Assembly: GCA_036003705.1 (NCBI GenBank)
Contig: DASYSE010000045.1
Span: 1 to 19,019 of the forward strand
Reading direction: 5' to 3'
DNA length: 19,019 nucleotides
Origin: CALGFH01 sp036003705
GTDB taxonomy: Bacteria > Actinomycetota > CALGFH01
Of this stretch, positions 1-8,400 are shown one piece after another. Every line of letters begins with the position of its first letter. Positions within the stretch are counted from its first letter, which is position 1. Position numbers and translations under genes: made by a program. The notes below the pieces were generated by a model. That model saw nothing but the letters and a program-made list of their open reading frames with translations. It did no database searches and had not been told where the DNA came from.

Positions 1-150
1 CCGCTTCGCGGGCGGCCCGCGGCCGCGCATTGGCCCCGCCGCCTTGACCCGACACGTCCCAACACCACCAGGCCGAGAACGAACAACCAAGAAGCCAGGC
101 CAGGAAGTCTTGACAGCACCCGCTCCTTCAGGGATGACCTGCGGGTTTTG

Positions 151-346
<196 letters not shown>

Positions 347-596
347 GGGTGAGCGCGGCGGCGGGTGGCGTCATTTTCGTGCGTCGGACGGCAACGTTTA
401 CGAGCTCACCAGCGGGTAGCACGGCGGTCATGGCACCCGGGTCGTGGCTGACAGCAGCAGCGACAGCAACACGGGCGCATCGCGGCAGCCTACGGCGAGC
501 TGCCGCGCCAGGAGCGCCGACGTCACAGAGCCTACAAACGGCTGTGAACTACGGAAACAGGATCTGAAGATCGGGCTAGCACACGCCCAAGCGCCA

Positions 597-1145
597 TCAA
601 CCGTCTGGGGTGAGGGCCACGTCAAGGTCGACCTTGACCTCGTCCCTGAGCCTGAGGGTGCCAAAGAATGCCGAGTAGGGCCGGATTCCCCATCGGCTCT
701 GGACGACGGTCGCCTCACCAACGACCCGGCCCCCGGTCACACCGCCCTGGACCGTGACCGGCCGGGTGATGCCCATGATCGTCAGCTCGCCGTCGAGGGT
801 GAACGACCCCGCCGACCCGTCGACCCGCCTGGACCGGAAGGTGATGGTTGGATGCTGGGCGGTGTGGAGGACCTGCTTGAGGGTCTTGCTGATCTCTGCG
901 CGGTCGGCGTCGGTGAGCGGCTTGACGCCGCCGGTTCCTTGCCGGACTTGGAAGGAGTCGACGTCAACCTGGATGGTCACCGAGGAGTTCGCCGGGATGG
1001 CGGTGTCGACCGTGGCGTGACCATGCCAGCGGGTGACCTCGATGGTGAGATCGTGGCCGGCCTTGGCGCCCAGCCCTGTACGACTCGTATGGACCAGCAG
1101 TCGGCCGGACTCCGGTCCGAGCCTGTAGGCACCAGCGATGCCCAT
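597..1145 (-). CDS. YceI family protein
   Basis: This 182-residue protein matches the YceI-like lipocalin-fold family throughout. The N-terminus is the first strand (AYRLGPESGRL), followed by HTSRTGLGAKAGHDLTIEV, the usual region where YceI proteins conserve an H(D/N) step. A central segment HPTITFRS and the typical TLDGELTIMGITRPVTV block come next, and the C-terminus is the strand DEVKVDLDVALTPDG. Family members bind polyprenyl or other amphiphilic ligands. Many are periplasmic, but this one has no signal peptide, which is common for actinobacterial cytoplasmic forms. The ATG at 1145 has only a weak GAAG-like site upstream. It stands alone: the tRNA and integrase relic lie downstream and a gene-poor stretch lies upstream. 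The ligand is unknown. Confidence 0.9.
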   Translation of the reverse strand: MGIAGAYRLGPESGRLLVHTSRTGLGAKAGHDLTIEVTRWHGHATVDTAIPANSSVTIQVDVDSFQVRQGTGGVKPLTDADRAEISKTLKQVLHTAQHPTITFRSRRVDGSAGSFTLDGELTIMGITRPVTVQGGVTGGRVVGEATVVQSRWGIRPYSAFFGTLRLRDEVKVDLDVALTPDG

Positions 1146-1541
1146 GGCTTCAGGCTACGCCGATGCCAGATCCCCGCCGCTGCGACGGCGAAGGCCACGA
1201 TCACGGTGGCGATCGAGAAGGCACATCCGGTGATCCCTTCGGCCTGCGTTGTACTACCAGCCGGCACCACCGGCCGGCAACGACGCGACGGTCGCCGGAG
1301 ACCGACCTCATGCAGCGCCGCGCCGGGGAAGGCCGGCCTGGCATGGGCGCCCGGTGAGGATGGCCCGAACTTGAGAAGGACAACCCCCAAGAACCCCGTC
1401 CGGGTGGCCGGCGGGCGAACCCTCCTGCTCCCGGGCGATTGGGCCCCTGGGGGTCATCAGCGCCCCGAGGAACTCCCGTGGCCTTCCCGAGCCTCGCTCG
1501 AGAGAGTCTCGTCCTACGACCCGAAGGCCGCTTGAACCTCA

Positions 1542-1556
1542 CCGCCGCGACGGCGG
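1542..1556. other. Short perfect GC hairpin in the gene-poor stretch
   Basis: CCGCCG, loop CGA, CGGCGG, followed on the plus strand by GTTGTTCC. It resembles a weak intrinsic terminator but no gene ends next to it, so its role is unclear. Confidence 0.35.
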
Positions 1557-2071
1557 GTTGTTCCTACCCACCGCCCAGCGGTTCGCCGTCCGGACCCGTC
1601 GGCCCTTCTGGCAGGAACTCCAATCCGGGTTTCCCGGTCCAGCCGCGTCGGCCCCTCGGGGCAACTTTCTACACTAGGACCCCACAAGGTGGCCGTCAAG
1701 GCGACGTTCCCGCTGGCCAGACGCATATGTGCAGCTCAGGATGGATCGAATTACCTCCATGGAATTTCCGGTGATGAGGCGAGGCTCACTCGCTCCTACA
1801 ATGCCGCCTCTAGCACCCCAGGCAGGCGCTCGCCGAGGAGGGGCCTCACTCAGGCCGTCGCTGGTGCTCGCCGGTCTTGGCGTGAGGAGGCGGCGATCCC
1901 GTTGGCGTTCTCTGCTGGGTCGGATGGCTCCAGACCAGTGATTTTGCTGGACAGCATGGCGACGTTCGGGACGCCTGCTCATGGGCCTGGGAGTCTTGTC
2001 GGCGTGCACCGCCATCAGCGGCCACGACCCCCAAGCGCGTGCCGCCGAGCCCCGACCGGGCATGTTCGAGG

Positions 2072-2091
2072 GGCGGGACCGGGATCCCGCC
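2072..2091 (-). terminator. Stem-loop downstream of the DUF6299-like gene
   Basis: GGCGGGA (2072-2078) pairs perfectly with TCCCGCC (2085-2091) around a 6-nt loop. It begins 17 bp after the stop codon of the minus-strand secreted protein gene. There is no T-tract, as is common for terminators of GC-rich actinobacteria. Confidence 0.5.
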
Positions 2092-2107
2092 TCTCGGGTG
2101 TGTGCGA

Positions 2108-2923
2108 TTACTTGCCGCCGCGCAGCCTGACGGTCTGCTCGACGTAGTCGGTGGCGCACTCAAAGGCGCCACAGCTGAACGCGAAGGTCACTGTCATCGC
2201 CTTGCCGCCAGCGAACTTGCCGTTGTTGGGGAAGACGGTGGCCGACCACGTGTGCACGGTGCCGTCGCAGGTGCCTTCGTCGAAGAAGCCGAAGGATCCA
2301 GCGATGACGAACCGGCCAACCGCTTGCCGGGCCTCGCCGAACACGTCGATGAAGTCGGCGCTGCTGCAGGTGTAGGTGCCGGTCAGGTAGGCGACACCCG
2401 TCTGCTGGTCCACCCGCCCGACTGGGTCGACGGTGATGTCGACGGTCGGCGGCGGCGGTGCCTCATTGAACGAGATGCGCAGCGTCCCGCCGTTGCCGCC
2501 CCCGTCCTGCTGGTCGTCGATGGCGAGGATGTAGTAGGTCGTCCCGGCCGCCGCGCCGAACCCCACCGTACCGGGACCGCACGCCACGGTCTGCAAGCTG
2601 CCTGGGGTGCCGACACCGACCAGGACGCCTGCGCTGTAGTCCGACTGCGAGACGTCGACGACGACCCCGCCGTCGGCGGTCGCGGTGAAGGAATACCACA
2701 CGCTGGCGTCGGTTGCCGGCGCCCCGCAGGTGGCGTTGAGCTGGGCGTCGTCGGCGTCGGTAGTGGCCTCGGTAGTGTCCAGCGTCTGGCTGAAGCCCAG
2801 CGAGACGACGGTGGCGCCGCCGATGGTGTCGTTGCTTGGCGGGGCCGCGATTGCGGGCAGTGCCTGCAGCGCCATCAAGACTACGGCGGCGAGGAGGACG
2901 GTTATGGAGCGAGTGAGCCGCAT
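2108..2923 (-). CDS. Secreted two-domain protein with DUF6299-like C-terminal domain
   Basis: The ATG at 2923 is preferred over the longer open frame because GGAGGG/GGGGGAG precedes it and a clean Sec signal peptide follows: MRLTRSI, a hydrophobic stretch, then ALPAIAA with likely cleavage near residue 27. The mature protein starts PPSNDTIGGATVV, resembling bacterial pre-peptidase C-type (PPC) beta domains, at about residues 28-155, with Cys66 and Cys115. A proline linker (APPPP, 155-159) leads to residues 160-270, beginning VDITVDPVGRVDQQTG and containing TGTYTC, which I recognise as a DUF6299-like domain. Its Cys186, Cys219, Cys251 and Cys256 suggest disulfides. Length is 271 residues. The product is probably an exported beta-sandwich protein of unknown function. 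No protease or catalytic domain is present, and no LPXTG anchor is visible. Confidence 0.8.
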   Translation of the reverse strand: MRLTRSITVLLAAVVLMALQALPAIAAPPSNDTIGGATVVSLGFSQTLDTTEATTDADDAQLNATCGAPATDASVWYSFTATADGGVVVDVSQSDYSAGVLVGVGTPGSLQTVACGPGTVGFGAAAGTTYYILAIDDQQDGGGNGGTLRISFNEAPPPPTVDITVDPVGRVDQQTGVAYLTGTYTCSSADFIDVFGEARQAVGRFVIAGSFGFFDEGTCDGTVHTWSATVFPNNGKFAGGKAMTVTFAFSCGAFECATDYVEQTVRLRGGK

Positions 2924-3202
2924 GGCTCCCCCTTCCCTCCGGACGGCTCGGCTGCCATCCCATGGCGCGAAGCCTAACCCGGCAATCTGGGCAAAGGGAA
3001 CAGGCAAATCTGGCAGATGATCCGCGCAAACGTGCCCTACGTAGACATTGAGCAGTGTGGTTGTGCCCGTGCGGCCGATGGCTCACATCCCCAGACGGCT
3101 TCCTCTCCAGCCGCACTTGCCTGGTGCCGCTGTGCGATGATTGCGCCGAACTCTTCCATATCGACCAATTACGGCCGATCTGGCCGCGTAGGCGGAGGCG
3201 AC

Positions 3203-3625
3203 ATGGACGTCATCGCGCTCATCGGCAGGATCCTGTTGGTCCTCATCTTCCTGGGATCCGGGACCACCGGGCACATCGGCCAGCGCAAGGGCATGGCCCA
3301 GTACGCGTCCTCTCAGGGGATCCCGGCCGCCGAACCGCTGGTGGTCTTGTCCGGGGTGATGATCGTGGTCGGCGGGCTGATGGTCGCCCTGGGGGTCTGG
3401 GGCGACCTAGGGGCGCTGCTGCTGCTGGTATTTGTTGTTGCCACCGCCTTCCTCATCCATGCCTTCTGGAAGTTTGAGGATGCCCATCAGCGAATGGACC
3501 AGCAGGTCCACTTCATGAAGAACCTGGGATTGGCCGGCGGCTCCATCCTGGCGTTCGTGCTGTTTGCCGGGCTGGGCCATGACCTTGGCCTGACCATCAC
3601 CGGCCCGTTGTTCAACCTTCGTTGA
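3203..3625 (+). CDS. DoxX family membrane protein
   Basis: The start is ATG at 3203, with GGCGGAGGCGAC directly before it; the longer upstream frame has no ribosome site and no hydrophobic character. The 140-residue product has four predicted membrane helices (about residues 5-22, 45-66, 69-88 and 108-126), the DoxX/SURF4-like topology. Family hallmarks are the first helix ending FLGSGTTGHIG, the helix-2 run SGVMIVVGGLMVALGVW, and the loop HAFWKFEDAHQRMDQQVHFMKNLGLAGG, very typical of DoxX proteins. DoxX members are linked in some bacteria to quinone or thiol redox and oxidative-stress systems, but the precise role is not settled. It is divergent from the secreted DUF6299-like gene (279-bp gap) and convergent with the next gene. 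Confidence 0.9.
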   Translation: MDVIALIGRILLVLIFLGSGTTGHIGQRKGMAQYASSQGIPAAEPLVVLSGVMIVVGGLMVALGVWGDLGALLLLVFVVATAFLIHAFWKFEDAHQRMDQQVHFMKNLGLAGGSILAFVLFAGLGHDLGLTITGPLFNLR

Positions 3626-3685
3626 GACCGGCCGCCTGGGTCAGACTGAGTCGAGTGCGGCTGTAGCAGCAGAGGCTGGGGCGTT

Positions 3686-4207
3686 CTACAGGCCGTAGCG
3701 CTCCTTGGTCCTAGGATCGGCCGGGTCGAGCAATGCTACGCCGCGCGCTGCCCGCAGCTGCTGGACCTCGTCAAGATGCTCTCGTACGTAGGCGGCTTCC
3801 TCGAGGGAGATGCGCCCACGATGTGGCAGGCCCCACTCCACCGTGCGCCTGCCGATGGCCTGGCCATCCCGGGTCCCGCGCCCACGGCGGCGTGGCTGCG
3901 CTGGGGGTTGTGGCTGCTGCTCGGCCACAGCGTTCATCAAGATGGCGTTCATGTCGCCGCTGGCGGCCAGCTTGTTGAACCGATCCACCGACAGCAACGC
4001 CCGTTGCCCGCTGCGTTCCCCCGGCTGGATGACCTCAATGGAAACGTACTGGTCGCTGTCGGGCAGCTCCCCGAGCTCCTCGGGTAGGACATCAAGGGTG
4101 ATGGGTCCTTGGTATTGGGGGTACTCGTGCACAATGAGCTTGGCGAACTGCTCCTCACCGGCTTGTTGACCGGATAGGTCGGACACGCGAACTTGCTTGA
4201 CCGCCAC
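3686..4207 (-). CDS. Uncharacterised actinobacterial protein with weak Lsr2-like features
   Basis: The 173-residue product starts at GTG 4207, six bases after GAGGAGG, so the start is well supported. Residues 1-90 (MAVKQVRVSDLSGQQAGEEQ... LDVLPEELGEL) form a compact acidic alpha/beta region ending in RALLSVDRFNKLA. A low-complexity basic linker QPRRRGRGTRDGQ (about 104-116) follows. The C-terminal part is WGLPHRGRISLEEAAYVREHL, ending DPADPRTKERYGL. The opening (a -V-DL-G- strand), the central RGR and the C-terminal RGRI-helix loosely recall Lsr2-type nucleoid proteins, but similarity is too weak to assign. I recognise the overall pattern as a conserved actinobacterial hypothetical with a fixed RYGL end. 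A DNA- or protein-binding role is only a guess. Confidence 0.72.
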   Translation of the reverse strand: MAVKQVRVSDLSGQQAGEEQFAKLIVHEYPQYQGPITLDVLPEELGELPDSDQYVSIEVIQPGERSGQRALLSVDRFNKLAASGDMNAILMNAVAEQQPQPPAQPRRRGRGTRDGQAIGRRTVEWGLPHRGRISLEEAAYVREHLDEVQQLRAARGVALLDPADPRTKERYGL

Positions 4208-4381
4208 GGCTGGCCTCCTCGGTCAGGGTTGGCAAAGAGCGTAGCAAGGAAACCGGACCCTCCTGGCTTGGAAGACCTTGTGGTCCGGATATCCCGCCGC
4301 CGACTACTCAACGGGTCTTGGGTATTGGATTTTGGCGCCGTAAGCCGGTGACCGGTCTAGCCGGACCCACCAGCCGACGGC

Positions 4382-4753
4382 CTAGGTCTCGTCCAGCTCG
4401 CGGACCAGCCGTTTGGGAGCCACGAGTCGCCACGCCTCGGTAAGCAGCTCACGCAGCTGGTCAGGTCGCACGGTGGCGAGCCGGACGATCACGCCCGGGT
4501 AGGTCTGGTAGTGGGGGGTGACGAAGAAGGTCTCCGGGTCCTCGGCCAGCAGCGCCGCTCGCTCACCGAGGTCGCATCTGACCACCAGGAATTCCTCGTG
4601 GCCGGTGGCGTGTGCGGGCCGGCTGCGGCGGTTGTTGGGCAGATAGGCCACCAGCTTCCCGCGTACCCGCACCGCGGGATTGTCATGGAGGAGGCCCTGT
4701 TCGGTGCCGGGCAGTGACCCCAGCACCTTCCACACCGTCGCCCACGTCGCCAC
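4382..4753 (-). CDS. MmcQ/YjbR family protein
   Basis: The product has 123 residues from GTG 4753, preceded by AGGAAAGG; an in-frame GTG at 4789 would add 12 residues and is the alternative start. It carries the MmcQ/YjbR (CyaY-like fold) signatures: TWATVWKVLGSLPGTEQG, PAVRVRGKLVAYLPN, the strand EEFLVVRCDLGERAALL, and the highly typical FFVTPHYQTYPGVIVRL, then the DQLRELLTEAWRLVAPKRL helix. Family members are small DNA-binding-like proteins of unknown function and are often annotated as MmcQ/YjbR. The gene is divergent from the damaged Cpe-like gene, only about 65 bp away, leaving little room for two promoters. Confidence 0.9.
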   Translation of the reverse strand: MATWATVWKVLGSLPGTEQGLLHDNPAVRVRGKLVAYLPNNRRSRPAHATGHEEFLVVRCDLGERAALLAEDPETFFVTPHYQTYPGVIVRLATVRPDQLRELLTEAWRLVAPKRLVRELDET

Positions 4754-4818
4754 GCGACCGCCTTTCCTCGCCTCCAGGCAGTGTTCCACGCACGGCAGAA
4801 GGGTGGGCCAAGGCCATC

Positions 4819-5420
4819 GTGCCCGCCACCCCGGTGGGCCGACAGCTGCGCTGGCTGCTGGCCCAACTCGCCGGCGAGGCTGCCACCCTCACCGAGGCCG
4901 AGGTGCGCGCCCATGTCTCGGGCGAGTTCCTCACCGTCGTCATGCCGGCCGCCGAGGTGGTCCAGGCCTTGCGGCAGACACTCGCCGAGCATGGGACCGT
5001 CGCCTTCGTCGGCTTCGCCTACCCACCAAGGGCACGCCAGGCGCTGGTCCAGAGCCCAACGGGCGAGCGGGCGGCGGTGGCGATCGGGGTCACCAACCGC
5101 CGCCCAGCCCTGATCGAATACCTGGGCATCGAGGGGGCCCCACCCACGATCGTGCCCAAGAGCCGCTACCTGACCACCGATGTCGCCGGCGAGGAGTCGC
5201 CGCTCAGCTTCGCCGTCGACACCCTGCTGCTGGTCGGACCGCTGGCCCTGCCGCTGTGCGTTGGCGGGCTGTGGGTGCTGTTGTCATGGGGCGCGACCGA
5301 GTGGCGCGCGACCTGGAGGCGGCGACGAGCTGCGCGGTCGAGCAACGTGCCACCGACGTGGTCCTGGCCGCCTTCCTCGGGTCGCCCGGACGGGCTAGGC
5401 GAGACCGGCGGCCAGGCTGA
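4819..5420 (+). pseudogene. Damaged gene with a Cpe/ORF12-type N-terminal domain
   Basis: From GTG 4819 the frame reads VPATPVGRQLRWLLAQL, then LTEAEVRAHVSGEFLTVV, and continues to about residue 110. This matches the N-terminal Cpe-type domain (steroid-isomerase-like fold) that precedes serine-hydrolase or alpha/beta-hydrolase domains in secreted actinobacterial proteins. The expected signal peptide and lipobox are absent, the ribosome site is poor, and the hydrolase domain is missing. Instead a hydrophobic run (VDTLLLVGPLALPLCVGGLW, about 135-155) follows. Near 5285 coding character switches frame: ATG 5286 opens a frame with strong G/C third positions (MGRDRVARDLEAATSCAVEQ, stop 5418-5420), while the first frame becomes Trp/Arg-rich and runs on under the opposite gene. 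I read this as a truncated, frameshifted gene. A short membrane-anchored Cpe-like protein plus a separate 44-residue ORF is the alternative. Confidence 0.55.
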
Positions 5421-8400
5421 ACCGCGAGGTCAGGTCCTCGGCCGGGAGCGGCCGGCCGAAATGGTAGCCCTGGCCGAGGTCGCAGCCGAGCTCGCGCAGG
5501 CGTTGCACCTGCTCGGCGGTCTCGACTCCTTCGGCCACCGCGACCACCCCCAGGGTATGGGCCAGGTTGATGATGGCGGCCACGATCGCCGAGTCCTCCT
5601 GATCGGTGAGCAGCCCGGCCACGAAGTCGCGGTCGATCTTGAGCTCGTCGACCGGGAAGCGCTTGAGGTAGGCCAGCGACGAGTAGCCGGTGCCGAAGTC
5701 GTCGACGGTGAGGCTGACCCCGAGGCTCTTGAGCTCGGTGAGGGCGCCGCTGGTCGACTCGACGTCCTCCATCAGCACGGTCTCGGTGATCTCTAGGTAG
5801 ACCAGGGCGGGGTCGATGCCGGTCTCGGCCAGGATCTCTGCCACCACTCCGGCCAGGTTGGGGTGGACGAACTGGCGGGCCGACAGGTTGACCTTGATGG
5901 CCAGCCGCTGGCCGTCGGCCTGCCACGCCCTGGCCTGCCGGCAGGCCTCGCGCAGCACCTGGGTGCCGATGGACACGATCAGGCCGGTCTCCTCGGCCAG
6001 GGCGATGAACTCCCCCGGCCCGATCAGCCCGCGGTCGGGGTGCTCCCAGCGGACCAGGGCCTCGGCCCCGACCGGGCGGCCGCTGCCCAGGCAGTGGATC
6101 TGCTGGTAGAGCACCCGGAACTCGCTCCGCTCGACCGCCCGGTACAGCGAGCTGTGCATGGCCAGGCGGCGCTTGGCCCTGGCCCGCATCGCCTGGTCGA
6201 ACACCTCGCGCCGGTTGCCGCCGCGTGCCTTGGCCCGGTACATGGCGGCGTCGGCGTTCTCGACCAGCGACTCCGGCCGGACGCGGCCGCCGGAGGACAG
6301 CGCGATCCCGATGCTCATGGTGACGAACACCTCGGCGTCGCCCAGCGGGAACGGCGCGGTGGCCACCTGCGCGACCCGCTCGGCGATGGCCAGGGCGTGC
6401 TGCTCGTCGGCGATGCCCTCGCACAGGATGGTGAACTCGTCGCCGCCGAACCGGGCCACGGTGTCGCCGGGCCGGATCACCTCCTGGAGCCGCTTGCCGA
6501 GGGCGACCAGCAGCCGGTCGCCGGCGTCGTGGCCAAGCGAGTCGTTGATGAACTTGAACCGGTCCAGATCCAGGAACAGCACGGCCACCGAGGAGCGGCT
6601 GCGCTGGGTGCGGGCCAGGGCGAGGGTGATCCGGTCCAGGAAGAACACCCGGTTGGGCAGGCCGGTGAGGGCGTCGTGGGCGGCCTGGTGGGCCAACTGG
6701 GTCTGGGCGTGGTTGCGCTCGATGGCGATGTCGGCCAGGTGGGCGGCCAGCTCCAGCAGGCCCTTCTCGGCCGGGCTCGGCCGGCGCGACTCGTCGAAGT
6801 ACACGGTGAGCACCCCGAGGACCGGGTCGCCGTCGGCGGCGATGATCGGCGTCGACCAGGCGGCCCGGATGCCCCTGGCCAGCGCGACCTGGCGGGATTC
6901 GCGCCACAGCAGGTCGCGGGCGACGTCGGTGCTGATCACCGGCTCGCGGCGGAAGGCGGCGGTGCCGCTGGCACCGGCCTCGGGCCCGACGACCAGACCG
7001 TCGGCTTCGTGCAGGCCGACGTCGACCAGGCTGGGCGCGGCGGCCACGGTCAGCGTCTCCCGCCCGTCGTCCAGCAGCAGGATGGCGCAGCGGGCGCCGC
7101 TGGCCTCGGCCTCGATCACCTTGGCCAGCGCGTCCAGGGTCTCCATCAGCGGCGCGTCCTGGGCGATCAGGTCGAGCACCTGGGCCTGGCCGGCGAGCTG
7201 GCCCTCGGCCCGCTTGCGCTCGGTCACGTCCCGGCAGTTGAACACCACCCCTCCGACGGCCGGGTCGTCGAGCAGGTTGTTGGCCAACGCCTCGATGCTG
7301 CGCCAGGAGCCGTCGGCGGCCAGGAAGCGGAACTCGAAGCCGGCGCTGTGGGCCAGCCCGGCCAGGTGCTCGCCGAAGCGGGACCGCACGTCGCCGACGT
7401 CGTCGGGGTGGATCAGCTCGAACACGTTCTGCCCGACCCGGGCATCCTCCCGGTAGCCGAGCATCCGCCGGAAGGCCGGGCTGGCATAGGTGATGCCGCC
7501 GCTGGCGTCCAGCACGATCACCATGTGCGAGGAGTTCTGGACAAGCGCCCGGAACCGGGCGGCCGAGTCGCGCAGGGCCTTCTCGGCCCGCTTGAGCTCC
7601 AGCTCCTTGGTGATGTCGCGGGAGGTGAGGATGAGCCGGCGCGGCCGGCCGTCGGCGGCCGGCACCCGGGTCCAGGAGCAGGCCAGCCAGCACGCCTCGC
7701 CGTTGGGTCGCAGCACCTCCAGCACCGGCGGCAGCGCGCCCTGGTCGTCGGCCCAGCGGTCCAGCTGCACATCGCGCGCGGCGACGTCGCGCGGTCGCAG
7801 CCGGGCCAGCCCGCGGGTGCCGACCATGTCGGCCGCCCGGTAGCCGGTGATCTCCTCGAAGCCCGGGTTCCAGCTGGACACGGTGCCGTCGGGGTCGAGC
7901 GCGGCGATCCCGTCGGAGGTGTTGTCGACGATCTCCGAGAGCTTGGTGCGTTCCTCCAGGATCGCCTCCAGCAGCTCGCCCTTCTCGATGGCCGTGCCGA
8001 CCTCGGCGGCCAGCGCCTCCAGCACCGCCAGCTCGCCCTCCTCGAAGCCCTCGAAGCCGGTCCGGTTGTAGGTGCAGAGCACGCCGATGACCTTGCCCTC
8101 GGCCCGCACCGGGGCGGCAAGGCAGTCCCGCCAGCCTTCCTGTCGCAGCCGCTCCGGCAGCTCGCTGCCGCGGTCTCCCTCACTCACCCTGAGCGCCTGG
8201 CCGGTGCGCATCAGCGCCGCGGCCAGGCTCTCCTGGCCGGCCTCCTCGACCCGCTGCTCGTCGCCTGGCGGATGCTCGCGGCTGCGGTGGACCACCCGGT
8301 GGCCTTCGAGCACGATGACCAGCTCGGCCACCTCCGACTCGAAGCAGCGCCGCACCTCGGCCAGGAACTCGGGCACGGCGTCGCGGGGGTTCATGGGAAC

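Larger units (their letters stand above)
1146..2107. other. Gene-poor stretch of about 960 bp
   Basis: I find no reading frame here with a recognisable protein, a good ribosome site and the G/C-rich third positions seen in neighbouring genes. Open frames on both strands are rich in Arg, Pro and Ser and look like non-coding composition. Visible structures are a CCGCCG-CGA-CGGCGG hairpin (1542-1556) and a stem-loop at the right edge. No tRNA, rRNA or known structured RNA was recognised. It may be decayed DNA related to the nearby integration scar, but that is inference. Confidence 0.5.

Noticed and set aside
1..150. Possible terminator after tRNA-Arg (ACCCGC...GCGGGT pairing)
   Set aside because: A 17-nt loop, short stem and no T-tract make it unconvincing.
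459..563. Short Gln/Arg-rich plus-strand frame (AAAYGELPRQERRRHRAYK) as a gene fragment
   Set aside because: Bounded by stops after about 30 codons and matches nothing I recognise; likely chance.
977..1390. Minus-strand frame with a possible membrane helix upstream of YceI
   Set aside because: One hydrophobic run (GCAFSIATVIVAFAVAAAG) is tempting, but the frame overlaps YceI by about 170 bp, has no ribosome site and is otherwise Arg/Pro-rich.
444..1535. Long plus-strand open frame of 363 codons
   Set aside because: It is the antisense shadow of the YceI gene; no family resemblance, no ribosome site, and acidic/Pro-rich composition typical of an opposite-frame artefact.
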